Assembly (NCBI GenBank): GCA_027484985.1
Contig: JAIXRW010000035.1
Span: 1 to 35,164 of the forward strand
Source: Rhodobacter sp.
GTDB lineage: Bacteria > Pseudomonadota > Alphaproteobacteria > Rhodobacterales > Rhodobacteraceae
Direction: 5' to 3'
Length of the DNA: 35,164 nucleotides
In this document: positions 6,851 through 15,458 of the stretch, in pieces
Layout of the letters: every line of letters begins with the position of its first letter
Position numbering within the stretch: position 1 is the first letter of the stretch
Translations under genes and position numbers: made by a program
The notes under the pieces: model-generated
What the model was told of the DNA's origin: nothing
Seen by the model: the letters and a program-made list of their open reading frames with translations, nothing else
The model's database searches: none

Positions 6851-8245
6851 GTGACTGGAACAATTTGGACGCCGGACCTGACACAATTCGCGGGGCCGAA
6901 ATATCTGTCGCTGAGCCGCGCGCTGCGCGAGGCGATCCGGTCGGGTACGCTGGCCGAGGGGGCGCAACTGCCCACGGTGCGTGATCTGGCCTGGTCTTTG
7001 GGGGTGACGCCGGGCACGGTCAGCCGCGCCTATGCGCTGGCCACGCAAGAGGGGCTGCTGGCCGCGACCGTGGGGCGGGGCACCTTTGTGGCGGCGCGAG
7101 AGCCGCGCTTTGGCCCGACCCAGCCTTTGCTCATCGAACGCGAACCGGGCGGCAAGCTGGACCTGCGCGCCCCGCGCCTGCCCGAGGTGGGGCAAGAGGC
7201 GGCGATTGCGGCGGCCTTGCAAGATTTGTCGCGCCGCGTCGGGCCGGACTGGGTGGATTACACCACCCAGCGGGCCGAATTGCCGCTGCGGGCGGCGGTC
7301 TGCGACTGGCTGGCCGACCGGCAGTTGGGGGCCTTTGGCCCCGAGGATATTGCCCTGATGGCGGGGGGGCAGAATGCGATCAGCCTGATTTTGCTGTGTT
7401 GCCTGCGCGGGGAACGGCCTGTCGTTCTGGCCGAGGAACTGGCCTATCCCGGTTTCCGCCATGCCGCCCGTCTGGCGCGGGCCGAGGTGGTGGGCGTGGA
7501 GACCGATGCCGAAGGCATGGTGCCCGATGCGCTGGAAGCCGCCTGCCGCCGCCATGGCGCACAGGTTCTGTGCGTAACACCCGAGGCGCAGAACCCCACG
7601 GGCGCGCGGATGTCGGCGGCGCGCCGGCACGAGATCGTGGCGCTGGCGCGGCGCTTCGATTTGCAGGTGATCGAGGACGATTGCTACAGCCTGTCGGAAT
7701 CGGATTGGCCCACGCTGCGGGCATTGGCCCCCGAACGGGTGTGGCATGTGGGCAGCCTGTCAAAGACCATCAGCGCGGCCTTGCGCTTTGGCTATGTGGT
7801 CTGTCCGACCGGCATGGGCGAGACGGGGCGCATCACTGTGCAGCATGCCTATTTCGCGCTGGCAAAACCGGTGTCGGATATCTGCCTTCACCTGTTCGAA
7901 AGCGGGCAGGCGGCGGCGATCCGCGCGCGGGTGGCCGAGGAACTGGCGGGCAAGGTGCGCTTGGTCGTCGGGGCGCTGGGGCGGTTCGATCTGACATGGC
8001 AAGAGGGGCTGCGCTTTGCCTTTCTGCGGCTGCCGCAGGGCTGGCGGGGATCAACCTTTGTGCGCGAGGCCGAGGCGGCGGGTATTCTGGTGCGGTCGGC
8101 CGATGAATATGCGCTGAGCCACGGACGCGCGCCCCACGCGGTGCGGCTGGCCCTGGCGGGCAATATCGCGGATGACACCTTTGCGCGGGCGATGGCAACC
8201 TTGGCGGGGCTTTTGGCCAAGCCGCCCTATGATCCGGCGGTTTAG
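6851..8245 (+). CDS. MocR-family (GntR plus aminotransferase-like) transcriptional regulator
   Basis: A 464-residue fusion of a GntR winged helix (about 17-80; PTVRDLAWSLGVTPGTVSRAY is the recognition region) to a fold-type I aminotransferase domain. Cofactor-site residues are visible: TPEAQNPTG (243-251), IEDDCY (274-279) and the Schiff-base lysine K305 in GSLSKT. Such proteins use pyridoxal phosphate to sense amino acids, GABA, taurine or vitamin B6. The start appears to be GTG at 6851. The polyamine-type ABC transporter genes lie downstream after a gap of about 100 bases, so polyamine- or amino-acid-responsive control is possible but unproven. Confidence 0.9.
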   Translation: MTGTIWTPDLTQFAGPKYLSLSRALREAIRSGTLAEGAQLPTVRDLAWSLGVTPGTVSRAYALATQEGLLAATVGRGTFVAAREPRFGPTQPLLIEREPGGKLDLRAPRLPEVGQEAAIAAALQDLSRRVGPDWVDYTTQRAELPLRAAVCDWLADRQLGAFGPEDIALMAGGQNAISLILLCCLRGERPVVLAEELAYPGFRHAARLARAEVVGVETDAEGMVPDALEAACRRHGAQVLCVTPEAQNPTGARMSAARRHEIVALARRFDLQVIEDDCYSLSESDWPTLRALAPERVWHVGSLSKTISAALRFGYVVCPTGMGETGRITVQHAYFALAKPVSDICLHLFESGQAAAIRARVAEELAGKVRLVVGALGRFDLTWQEGLRFAFLRLPQGWRGSTFVREAEAAGILVRSADEYALSHGRAPHAVRLALAGNIADDTFARAMATLAGLLAKPPYDPAV

Positions 8246-8353
8246 GGCTGTGGCGCGGCTGCTGCGCCGGCGCCGGTGCTTTGGCGCGGCACCTTGACCG
8301 AAAAGCGGTGTTGAGCAATCTTTCGCGCATAACAAGAGCAGAAAGACCCTAAC

Positions 8354-8611
8354 ATGGGACAACAGGCGTTTTTTCACGCCCCGCATGGCGGCGCCGATTT
8401 TCTGGGTATCCGCAAGGGGCGGGCCGGTGCGGTCGAGATCATCTATGATGACGGTGTGGCGCGGCGCATCGTCTGGCGGGTGGACGGCTCGCCCAGCGAG
8501 GCGCGGCTTTCCGAGGCGTTGCGCGCGGCGGTGAATGCGACGCGGGTTGTGCCGACCCTGCATGACGAACTGCGAAAGCGCGCCATCGCGGTCGAGCGGA
8601 TCGCCGGCTGA
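8354..8611 (+). CDS. Small protein of unknown function (85 aa)
   Basis: An 85-residue open frame beginning MGQQAFFHAPHGGADFLG. It has no recognisable domain, signal peptide or membrane segment. The centre (VEIIYDDGVARRIVWRV) looks like a beta-hairpin and the C-terminal half is predicted helical. Base composition resembles the neighbouring genes, which supports coding. The ribosome binding site is poor. It lies between the MocR gene and the ABC transporter, in the same orientation, and a strong hairpin separates it from the transporter. I do not recognise it. Confidence 0.6.
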   Translation: MGQQAFFHAPHGGADFLGIRKGRAGAVEIIYDDGVARRIVWRVDGSPSEARLSEALRAAVNATRVVPTLHDELRKRAIAVERIAG

Positions 8612-8626
8612 AAGGCTGCTTGAAAA

Positions 8627-8662
8627 GCGGGCAGATGCCGGGTTAATCACCGGCTGGCCCGC
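8627..8662. repeat. Two-step hairpin between the 85-aa gene and the ABC transporter
   Basis: The outer arms GCGGGC (8627-8632) and GCCCGC (8657-8662) and the inner arms GCCGG (8637-8641) and CCGGC (8650-8654) can form one stable stem. No T-run follows, so it is not a classical intrinsic terminator. It may be an mRNA-stabilising or attenuating structure in front of the transporter genes. Confidence 0.5.
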
Positions 8663-8745
8663 ATCACGCCTTGCGCTTGGGTGCGGGTTGCGGCTTATCT
8701 GATGCAACACGGCGCATGCCGGACGGGCCTTCGACAGGGGTGATG

Positions 8746-9618
8746 ATGGCGCAAGAGCAAGCGGCCGTGACAGGCCGATCCGAGGCGGCGAGCGGCTGGC
8801 TGTTGATCAGCCCGACATTCCTTTATTCGGTGCTGCTGCTGGCTGCGCCCTTGGTGGCGGTGCTGGTCTATGCGTTGACACTCAAGGATGTGGGCGGGTT
8901 CAGTTTCGCCAATTTCCACGAGGTCTGGACCAAGCCGATCTATCAAAAGCTCATGGGCCGGTCGCTGACGGTATCGTTCTCGGTCACGCTGGTGACGGTG
9001 GCGCTGGCCTATCCGGTGGCCTATTTCGTCAGTTTCCATGTGCATCCGTCGAAGAAATCGCTTTGGCTGTTTCTGATCACCATTCCGTTCTGGACCAGCT
9101 ATCTGATCCGGGTGTTTTTGTGGAAGGTGATCCTTGGCTATAACGGGGTGGTCAATTCGGGGCTGATGTCGCTGGGCCTGATCGATGCGCCGTTGCAGGC
9201 GATCAATTACAACGTGCAGGCGATGATCCTGACGCTGGCCCATGCCTATGCGCCCTTTGCCATTCTGCCGATCTTTGTCAGTCTGGAAAAGATCGACCGC
9301 TCGCTGCTGGAGGCGGGGCAGGATTTGGGCGAAAGCCGGTGGATGACATTCCTGCGGGTGACGCTGCCCCTGTCGATGCCGGGTGTGATTGCGGCGGTGC
9401 TGATCGTATTCATCCCCACGGTGGGCGACTATGTGACGCCCGATCTGATCGGGGGGGGCAAGTTGCCGATGATCGCCAACATGATCGAGGTGACGATGCT
9501 GAAACAGAATGACCGGCATATGGGATCGGCGATTGCCGTGACAGCGATGCTGGTGGTGGCGGTGGTCAGCCTGATCTTCCTTATGCTGAACAAGCGGTTC
9601 TTGCGGGGGACGAAATGA
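8746..9618 (+). CDS. ABC transporter permease, spermidine/putrescine type (PotB/PotH-like)
   Basis: A 290-residue inner-membrane permease with about six membrane helices. The EAA loop (LLEAGQDLGESRWMTFLRVT followed by LPLSMPG) contacts the ATPase. SPTFLYSVLLLAAPLVAVLVY near the start and VGDYVTPDLIGGG near the end are typical of the PotB/PotH branch. I chose ATG 8746 because AGGGG (8736-8740) is correctly spaced; an in-frame ATG at 8743 and an upstream extension to 8671 are possible. Its stop overlaps the next permease start as ATGA. The substrate is probably a polyamine or a related small cation. Confidence 0.9.
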   Translation: MAQEQAAVTGRSEAASGWLLISPTFLYSVLLLAAPLVAVLVYALTLKDVGGFSFANFHEVWTKPIYQKLMGRSLTVSFSVTLVTVALAYPVAYFVSFHVHPSKKSLWLFLITIPFWTSYLIRVFLWKVILGYNGVVNSGLMSLGLIDAPLQAINYNVQAMILTLAHAYAPFAILPIFVSLEKIDRSLLEAGQDLGESRWMTFLRVTLPLSMPGVIAAVLIVFIPTVGDYVTPDLIGGGKLPMIANMIEVTMLKQNDRHMGSAIAVTAMLVVAVVSLIFLMLNKRFLRGTK

Positions 9619-10421
9619 AGGCCCCTGCGCTGCGCGTCTATACCATTGCCTATCTGGTGTTCCTTTACGCACCGATCGTGCTGTTGCCGCTGTTCGCCTT
9701 TAACGACAGCAAGGTGATCGCCTTTCCGTTGCAGGGCTTTACCACATCATGGTTCCAGATCATGTGGGCCGACCAGAACCTGTGGAATGCGATCAAGAAT
9801 TCGGCGGTGATCTCGACCTCGGTGGCGGTGTTCTCGACGCTGCTGGGGCTGTTTGCGGCCCGCGCCTCGACCCGGTTCAAGTTTCCGGCCAAGGGGGCGG
9901 CGCTGGGGCTGATCATGCTGCCCTTGGTGCTGCCCGAGATGATCGTGGCCATGTCGATGCTGGTGGTGCTGCTGGCGCTTGGCGTGCCCTTGTCGATCTT
10001 TACCATCATTCTGGGTCATGTGCTGCTGTGCACGCCCTTTGCGGTGGCGATATTGACATCGGCCTTCCAGTCGCTGGACCAGTCGCTGGAAGAGGCGGCG
10101 CTTGATCTTGGCGAGACGCCGCTTTCGACATTCTGGCTGATCATCCTGCCCTTGGTGATGCCGGGGATCATTTCATCGCTGCTGATCTGTTTCACGATCA
10201 GTCTGGATGAATTCATCATGGCCTATTTCCTTGGCGGGAACGAGCCTGTGCTATCAACCTATATCTTCGGGCAGTTCCGTTTCCCGCAGCGGGTGCCGGC
10301 CATCATGGCGCTTGGCACAATCCTTGTCTGCCTGTCCATCACCCTGCTTGCCATAGCAGAATATTTCCGCCGCCGCGGCATTGCGAAAGCAGGCGGCAAA
10401 GATACCGGAGGCTTCCTGTGA
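9615..10421 (+). CDS. ABC transporter permease, spermidine/putrescine type (PotC/PotI-like)
   Basis: A 268-residue second permease of the same importer. It starts with a membrane helix (AYLVFLYAPIVLLPLFAF) followed by FNDSKVIAFPLQGFT, a PotC-like signature. The EAA loop is LEEAALDLGETPLSTFWLII followed by LPLVMPG, and SLDEFIMAYFLGG is characteristic of PotC/PotI. It overlaps the first permease by four bases and the ATPase gene by four bases (GTGA), a tightly coupled operon. Confidence 0.92.
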   Translation: MKAPALRVYTIAYLVFLYAPIVLLPLFAFNDSKVIAFPLQGFTTSWFQIMWADQNLWNAIKNSAVISTSVAVFSTLLGLFAARASTRFKFPAKGAALGLIMLPLVLPEMIVAMSMLVVLLALGVPLSIFTIILGHVLLCTPFAVAILTSAFQSLDQSLEEAALDLGETPLSTFWLIILPLVMPGIISSLLICFTISLDEFIMAYFLGGNEPVLSTYIFGQFRFPQRVPAIMALGTILVCLSITLLAIAEYFRRRGIAKAGGKDTGGFL

Positions 10422-11512
10422 GCACGAAAGACGCCATGATCGAGTTCCGGGACGTTCACAAGTATTACGGTGACTATCACGCCCTGCGCGGGATCACCGG
10501 CACGATCCGGCCGGGCGAGTTTTTCTCGCTGCTGGGGCCGTCGGGTTGTGGCAAGACCACGCTGCTTCGGACCATTGCGGGGTTCGAGGGGATATCCTCG
10601 GGCGCGGTGCTGGTGGACGGGCGCGATATGGCGGGGGTGCCCGCCAACAAGCGGCCGACGAATATGGTGTTCCAGTCCTATGCCATCTTTCCGCATCTGA
10701 GCGTCGAGCAGAATGTGGGCTTTGGCCTGCGGAAAGACCCGCGACCTGCCGCCGAAAAGGCCAAGGCGGTGGACGAGGCGCTCGAGATGGTGGGCCTAAA
10801 GGGGTATGGCAAGCGGGCGGCACATGCGCTTTCGGGCGGGCAGCGGCAGCGCGTGGCGCTGGCGCGGGCGCTGATCCTGAAGCCCAAGGTGCTGCTGCTG
10901 GACGAACCGCTGTCTGCGCTGGACAAGAAGATGCGCGAACAGATGCAGATGGAGTTGATCAAGCTGCAACGGCAAGTGGGCATCACCTTTATCCTGGTGA
11001 CGCATGACCAAGAGGAAGCCTTGGTCATGTCGGACCGGATCGCCGTGATGTTCGAGGGCGAGATTGCCCAGCTGGCCGACCCCGAAACCCTGTATCGCCG
11101 CCCGAACAGCCGCAAGGTTGCCGATTTCATCGGCACGATGAATTTCCTTCCCGCGCGGGTGACAGGCGAGGCGGGCGATACGGTCGAGGTCGAGGCGGCG
11201 GGCTTTGGCCGCTTTGGCGTGGCCGCATCGCAGGTGATGGGAGGCAAGACCAGCGAGGGCGCGACCGTGGGCTTCCGCCCCGAAACGCTGACCATCCTGT
11301 TCGACGGATCGGCCCCTAGCGACCGCGAGACGATGGCCACGATCGAAGAGGTCGTTTATTTCGGGGACATGACCTATTACGACGTACGGATCGACGGCAC
11401 CCAAACGGCGGTGCGGATTTCGATGCGCAACGTGTTCGGGCGCCCAGTGCTGGACATCGGCGCGCGCGCCCGGGTCGGCTGGTCACCGGGCGCGCTGGTG
11501 CTGTTCCGTTAG
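10418..11512 (+). CDS. ABC transporter ATP-binding protein, spermidine/putrescine type (PotA-like)
   Basis: A 364-residue ATPase with Walker A GPSGCGKTT, Q-loop in MVFQSYAIFPH, signature LSGGQRQRVALARAL, Walker B VLLLDEPLSALD and H-loop VTHDQEEAL. A C-terminal TOBE domain follows (from about residue 245). The layout is that of PotA. The start is GTG 10418, overlapping the upstream stop. The stop TAG (10510 region is internal; the gene ends at 11512) shares bases with the TAA stop of the convergent minus-strand gene. No periplasmic binding protein is encoded in the cluster, so the substrate is not fixed by context. Confidence 0.92.
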   Translation: MSTKDAMIEFRDVHKYYGDYHALRGITGTIRPGEFFSLLGPSGCGKTTLLRTIAGFEGISSGAVLVDGRDMAGVPANKRPTNMVFQSYAIFPHLSVEQNVGFGLRKDPRPAAEKAKAVDEALEMVGLKGYGKRAAHALSGGQRQRVALARALILKPKVLLLDEPLSALDKKMREQMQMELIKLQRQVGITFILVTHDQEEALVMSDRIAVMFEGEIAQLADPETLYRRPNSRKVADFIGTMNFLPARVTGEAGDTVEVEAAGFGRFGVAASQVMGGKTSEGATVGFRPETLTILFDGSAPSDRETMATIEEVVYFGDMTYYDVRIDGTQTAVRISMRNVFGRPVLDIGARARVGWSPGALVLFR

Positions 11513-12132
11513 GGGTAGATGATCAGTTCTTCGGGTTTGCGGCGAGCGTCGGCTGCGCCGAAAATCTGGTTATCGCTGCGGCCTTGGCTGAGCCCACGTG
11601 CTTCACTCCAGGTGTAGTGAGTTTCCGTCAGGCGGGGCGCTGTCTCATTCTCACACAGAATGATATGTGCTGTCTCTTCGGGGGTACGGGGGCCATCGGC
11701 CAAGTAACGTGCAAGGACAATCTCGTCTTGCAAATAGTTTTGGATATGGTCATTCGCGGTCGAAACCAGTGCAAGACGGCCGGGGCCAAGATCATCGGTC
11801 AACAAGAAGCGCAAATTGACCTGAAGAATGTTGACACGACCGACAAGAATATACTGCCAATAAAGCGATCGACCCTTTGGAACGAGCCGCAGTGCCATAC
11901 CGGTTTTCGGCCAATTTCCAGCGACAAGCGCGTCGGACAAGGCAGCCCGATTGGTCAACGGAACAAGACTTTCATCGGTCGCATAGCAGCACAAGGGCGA
12001 AACTTCGCGCAATTTTTCAAGATACTCCGCCGGAATTGGCGGCAAGTTGATGTTCGCGTCTTTCGCCAGCCAGACCAAAGAATGGATCGGACTATCGGGC
12101 CCTTGGGCGATATCCGTCAGAATCGAAGTCAT
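11509..12132 (-). CDS. Unknown protein (207 aa), partner gene of the kinase-like protein
   Basis: A 207-residue protein that I do not recognise. The N-terminal half has a hydrophobic/proline patch (PIHSLVWLAKDANINLPPIP) and two adjacent cysteines (C48, C49). The middle alternates hydrophobic residues as beta strands (SLYWQYILVGRVNILQVNLR). The C-terminal third is polar. No signal peptide or membrane segment is evident. The start ATG (12130-12132) was chosen for the AAAGGA site before it. It lies 23 bases downstream of the kinase-like gene on the same strand and shares that gene's lower GC content, so the two were probably acquired together. A chaperone, immunity or second-effector role is conceivable but unsupported. 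Confidence 0.75.
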   Translation of the reverse strand: MTSILTDIAQGPDSPIHSLVWLAKDANINLPPIPAEYLEKLREVSPLCCYATDESLVPLTNRAALSDALVAGNWPKTGMALRLVPKGRSLYWQYILVGRVNILQVNLRFLLTDDLGPGRLALVSTANDHIQNYLQDEIVLARYLADGPRTPEETAHIILCENETAPRLTETHYTWSEARGLSQGRSDNQIFGAADARRKPEELIIYP

Positions 12133-12155
12133 GTTGTGTCCTTTCATTAATCTGC

Positions 12156-13799
12156 TCAGTTGAGCGGAATCAGCGGAACATTCGCGTCGAGGGTAAGTTG
12201 CTGTAGCTTGCTGAGGCTACCCACATGGCTTTGGTGAGGTCGGGCGGTCAGAAAGTCGCTGACGCTCACTGGCTGGTTGGTCTCGGGATCGGTAATGTTT
12301 TGCTTAAGATCGGTGACCACAAGACCCTTGTTGTTTAGTTCCTGAGCATGTTCGATCAACCCGTCAAAACGCACCATTGCTAGCGCAACCTGCTTTTCGT
12401 TCAAACCGCTGCTTTTGAGGTCTTCTTCATATTCACCGCGATCGATTCCGATCAGGTTCTGATAGGTATCTTGCATCATCAAGGGGGGCAGCCCTTTCCA
12501 ATGCGGAGGCGGGAAGCCCTTGTTTGGCGTTAGGTCGGTTTCGTTCTTGCCTGTTTTTTCGCCAAAGCTGATATCATGGTCGATCCCGGTAACGGTGACG
12601 CCAGTGTCGGTAACCTTGATGAAGATATTGTTCGGGTTGCGGTCTGCTTGTCCTGTCAGCAAGTCGATGACCTGCAGGTTCAACAGGCCCTCCTGCAACT
12701 CGGCGGTGAGATCATTGGGCTGGCTCGACGCAAAGGGAAAGGCGAGAAAGCTTTGTTCCTTAATCGAAAACAGGCTGTTGCCGTCGTTATCCACGCCAGT
12801 TTTGAAGATGTTTGCCCGAGCGAGGGTGTTCTTCCCGCCTTCGGTGGTTTCAAGTTGGCGGGCTTGGGCTGTCCTCGGGTCGTCATGCGGTATGGGAAGA
12901 TTGATGGATTGCATGGGCGATGACCCAGGCGCGACGGGCATTTCCAGGCAGGCCTGACCGTTGAATATGATAATGTTACCCATCGGCGCCATATCATGTA
13001 GTCCGAGATGTGCAGCGATTTTGCCCGTGGCAACATTACGCTCTGCCACCATTTGATGATCATCCGGAATGCCGATCGCAGTAGCAGCGTCTGCGCCGTT
13101 CGCGCCCTCGGGCAAGGCTACGGTCAGGGGTTTGAGAACGCTCGTTTCAATCGAGTTGTCGGGCTTAATCCATTTTGCCAGATAAACCGTATTCATCGCA
13201 CCACTGCCGATTGGCTGCGGTTCGCCCTGAAGCCTGTCGTCTCTGTGTGGGTTGGTAATAAGGGAGCCTGTTTCCACATCCGACTTCAGCATAGCATGTG
13301 CGTTGCCGATTGTCGCACCTTCGGGAAAATTGCCCTTGTTTTCCAAAAGACTGTCAAGAAAGTCCATTTGCGTCCTGAGATCGGACTTGAGCGTTTCCAT
13401 CGCGTTTCGACGATCAAGCTTTTTGGGATCGTTCTGATGCGCGGTTTGGTAGTCGGTCGCGTGCTCGATCGCGTCGCTTAGGTTGGCTTTCAACGCTTGA
13501 ACCTGATTTTTGTTGAGGCGGTCGAGCGGCAGTTGCGACAGTTCATTGAACGCTGTTTGAAAGTTGTTCAGGTCATTCACAACGTTTTTGAATTCGGTGG
13601 ACTTAGCAACCAAGACTTTGCCAAAAGCAGTGAAGTCAGGCTTCGGGCGGCCCCCCATCGCTTCGAACAGGTTTTCGCTGGTGATCGACTTGAAACTCGC
13701 CGAATAGTCAACGTGTTCGTGTTGCGCGTTCAGTTGGACGTTGTCGTTGATGTTTACATTGGCATTTACGTTCAGGTTATTTCCGAGCTTGCCGATCAT
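12156..13799 (-). CDS. Kinase-like, effector-like protein (547 aa)
   Basis: A 547-residue protein with an Asn-rich start (MIGKLGNNLNVNANVNIND), a helical region (about 40-155) and a kinase-like domain (about 190-480). Visible pieces are a glycine loop IGSGAMNTVYLAKW (197-210), a beta-3 lysine in SVLKPL (K223), a possible helix-C glutamate (E253 in MVAERNV), a hinge-like ACLEMPVAPG, a catalytic-loop-like LLTGQADRNPNNIFI (D386, N390/N391) and a metal-binding GIDHDISFG (D407). The order matches atypical kinases such as the PI4K-like and HopBF1-type folds. No signal peptide is present; the Asn/Ser-rich N-terminus resembles a type III secretion signal. Start ATG 13797-13799 follows AGGGGA. GC content is clearly below that of the neighbours. 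Target and activity are unknown. Confidence 0.8.
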   Translation of the reverse strand: MIGKLGNNLNVNANVNINDNVQLNAQHEHVDYSASFKSITSENLFEAMGGRPKPDFTAFGKVLVAKSTEFKNVVNDLNNFQTAFNELSQLPLDRLNKNQVQALKANLSDAIEHATDYQTAHQNDPKKLDRRNAMETLKSDLRTQMDFLDSLLENKGNFPEGATIGNAHAMLKSDVETGSLITNPHRDDRLQGEPQPIGSGAMNTVYLAKWIKPDNSIETSVLKPLTVALPEGANGADAATAIGIPDDHQMVAERNVATGKIAAHLGLHDMAPMGNIIIFNGQACLEMPVAPGSSPMQSINLPIPHDDPRTAQARQLETTEGGKNTLARANIFKTGVDNDGNSLFSIKEQSFLAFPFASSQPNDLTAELQEGLLNLQVIDLLTGQADRNPNNIFIKVTDTGVTVTGIDHDISFGEKTGKNETDLTPNKGFPPPHWKGLPPLMMQDTYQNLIGIDRGEYEEDLKSSGLNEKQVALAMVRFDGLIEHAQELNNKGLVVTDLKQNITDPETNQPVSVSDFLTARPHQSHVGSLSKLQQLTLDANVPLIPLN

Positions 13800-13844
13800 T
13801 GCATATCCCCTGTTTGGCCGTGGGTTAAGCCGTGCGATATGCAA
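13799..13844. repeat. 9-bp inverted repeat over the start of the kinase-like gene
   Basis: TTGCATATC (13799-13807) and GATATGCAA (13836-13844) are exact inverted copies 28 bases apart. On the minus strand the downstream arm covers the spacer between the ribosome binding site and the start codon and includes the A of the ATG. It could be a protein-binding dyad or an RNA hairpin that limits translation of the kinase-like protein. The 102-base gap up to tetR (13800-13901) holds no other clear signal. Confidence 0.55.
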
Positions 13845-13901
13845 CCGAGGTTAAATGACTGGCGTAATGGTCCATGTGCTGCTCGTCACAGTCTGGCGCG
13901 C

Positions 13902-14513
13902 TTAACAATCGGGCGGCAATAGCCCCAACCCCCTCAGGTAGATGCCGACGCCGCTTTCCAGCAGGTCTTCGGGCGGGAAGGGGGATTTGGCGCCGTTGCC
14001 GCGCATGTAAAGCTCGACCACGCCATGCGACATGGCAAGGATATGGGCCGAGAACATGGTGGCCGGCGGGCGGCGGGCGGCGGGCATCTGTTCGGACAGG
14101 GCGCTGGCGGCGCGTTCGAACACGGCACGGGCCTTTTGCGCGGCAAGGGCAAGGTCGGGATGGGCGTTGACCGACAGGCCGCTTTCGAACATGGCCATGT
14201 AATGGCCCGGATATTTGCGGGCAAAGGCCAGATAGGCGCGGCCTGTCGCCTCGAAGGCCGCAAGGGCGGTGGGTTTGCCGCCATCATAGGCGAAATCCAT
14301 CAGGGCGCCGAACACCTCATACCCTTGCCGCGCCACTTCGGCGATCAGGTCGTCGCGGCCCGCGAAATGGCGATAGACGGCGGCGGGGGTGACATCGGCC
14401 TGTTTGGCGGCTTCCGACAGGGTAAACCCGGTGGGGCCCTTTTCCGCGATCAGGACAAGGGCTGCATCGACAAGGGCCTGGCGCAGGTTGCCGTGGTGGT
14501 AGCCGCGTTTCAT
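13902..14513 (-). CDS. TetR/AcrR family transcriptional regulator
   Basis: A 203-residue repressor-type protein. The N-terminal helix-turn-helix (about 10-55) reads GYHHGNLRQALVDAALVLIA, then FTLSEAAKQADVTPAAVYRHF and GRDDLIAEVA, which is classical TetR. The ligand-binding domain contains YLAFARKYPGHYMAMF and resembles the C-terminal domain found in many alphaproteobacterial TetR proteins. The start ATG (14511-14513) follows AAGGA and lies one base after the ppk2 stop, so it is probably co-transcribed with ppk2. The ligand and regulon are not evident. Confidence 0.92.
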   Translation of the reverse strand: MKRGYHHGNLRQALVDAALVLIAEKGPTGFTLSEAAKQADVTPAAVYRHFAGRDDLIAEVARQGYEVFGALMDFAYDGGKPTALAAFEATGRAYLAFARKYPGHYMAMFESGLSVNAHPDLALAAQKARAVFERAASALSEQMPAARRPPATMFSAHILAMSHGVVELYMRGNGAKSPFPPEDLLESGVGIYLRGLGLLPPDC

Positions 14514-14514
14514 G

Positions 14515-15405
14515 TCAGTCCTTGGCAGGGGCATTTGGCGGGCGCAACGACGGGCCGCCGCAAATGGCGGGGTCGGGCGTGCCGATCAGCGCCTTGTCGC
14601 GCCCCTTGAAATCGACCGCAAGCAGAACCGTCTGGATGGCCGCGATGCGGGCGCGCTTCTTGTCGTCGGACAGGATCACCGTCCATGGCGCGCGGTCGAA
14701 ATGCGATTTCGCCAGCGTCTCGTCGATGGCTTTGCAATAGTCATCCCATTTGCCCAGCCCGTCGATATCGATCGAGGACAGCTTCCATTGTTTCAGCGGG
14801 TCCTGTTCGCGGGCAAGGAAGCGGCGCAACTGTTCGGCGCGGCCCACCTCGAGCCAGAGTTTGACGAGGATGATGCCTTCGTCGATCAACATATGTTCGA
14901 ATTCGGGCAACTGGCGGAAAAAGCGGTTGCGCTGGTCGGGCGTGCAGAAGCCGAACACATGTTCGACGATGCCGCGGTTGTACCACGAACGGTCGAACAG
15001 CATCATCTCGCCGGCGGCGGGAAGCCAATCGATATAGCGCTGGAAATACCAGCTTGCGGCTTCGCGTTCGGTGGGTTTGGACAGGGCCACGACATGAGCC
15101 ACGCGGGGGTTGAGGTTTTCGCGCATCGTGTCGATGGTGCCGCCCTTGCCTGCGGCATCGCGGCCTTCGAAAACCACGATCACGCGCTTGCCGCTGGCTT
15201 TGATATCGGCCTGCATGCGGACAAGCTGGCGTTGCAGGTTGTCCATGATGGTATCGTAATCCTTGGCCTTGATCTCGGCGCCATAGGGGTAGGTCGGGGT
15301 CAGGATATCATCCTTGCCGGCCTTCTGGATCAGCTTTCGGATCGCTTTTGGGGCGTCCTTTGCGAAGAAGCGGGAAATGGCACCGTCAAAGGGAAGGTCG
15401 GACAT
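14515..15405 (-). CDS. ppk2: Polyphosphate kinase 2
   Basis: A 296-residue PPK2-family enzyme that transfers phosphate between polyphosphate and nucleoside diphosphates. Walker A is GRDAAGKGG (81-89) and Walker B lies in [11 protein letters not shown]. ERGxW-type lid residues follow with [13 protein letters not shown] and [13 protein letters not shown] single PPK2 domain is present, matching class I enzymes in size. The N-terminus extends about 45 residues before the conserved core. It is followed within two bases by a tetR gene. Preference for ADP or GDP cannot be read from the sequence. Confidence 0.93.
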   Translation of the reverse strand: MSDLPFDGAISRFFAKDAPKAIRKLIQKAGKDDILTPTYPYGAEIKAKDYDTIMDNLQRQLVRMQADIKASGKRVIVVFEGRDAAGKGGTIDTMRENLNPRVAHVVALSKPTEREAASWYFQRYIDWLPAAGEMMLFDRSWYNRGIVEHVFGFCTPDQRNRFFRQLPEFEHMLIDEGIILVKLWLEVGRAEQLRRFLAREQDPLKQWKLSSIDIDGLGKWDDYCKAIDETLAKSHFDRAPWTVILSDDKKRARIAAIQTVLLAVDFKGRDKALIGTPDPAICGGPSLRPPNAPAKD

Positions 15406-15458
15406 GGCACGCCTGCGGGTTACTGCGATACGCCCCTAGCCTAGGACAGCGGGGACGG

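Noticed and set aside
12156..13799. Reading the kinase-like gene and its neighbour as a HipBA toxin-antitoxin pair.
   Set aside because: HipA-like proteins share the kinase-type active site, but the partner has no helix-turn-helix, follows rather than precedes the kinase, and the N-terminal half of the large protein does not look like HipA.
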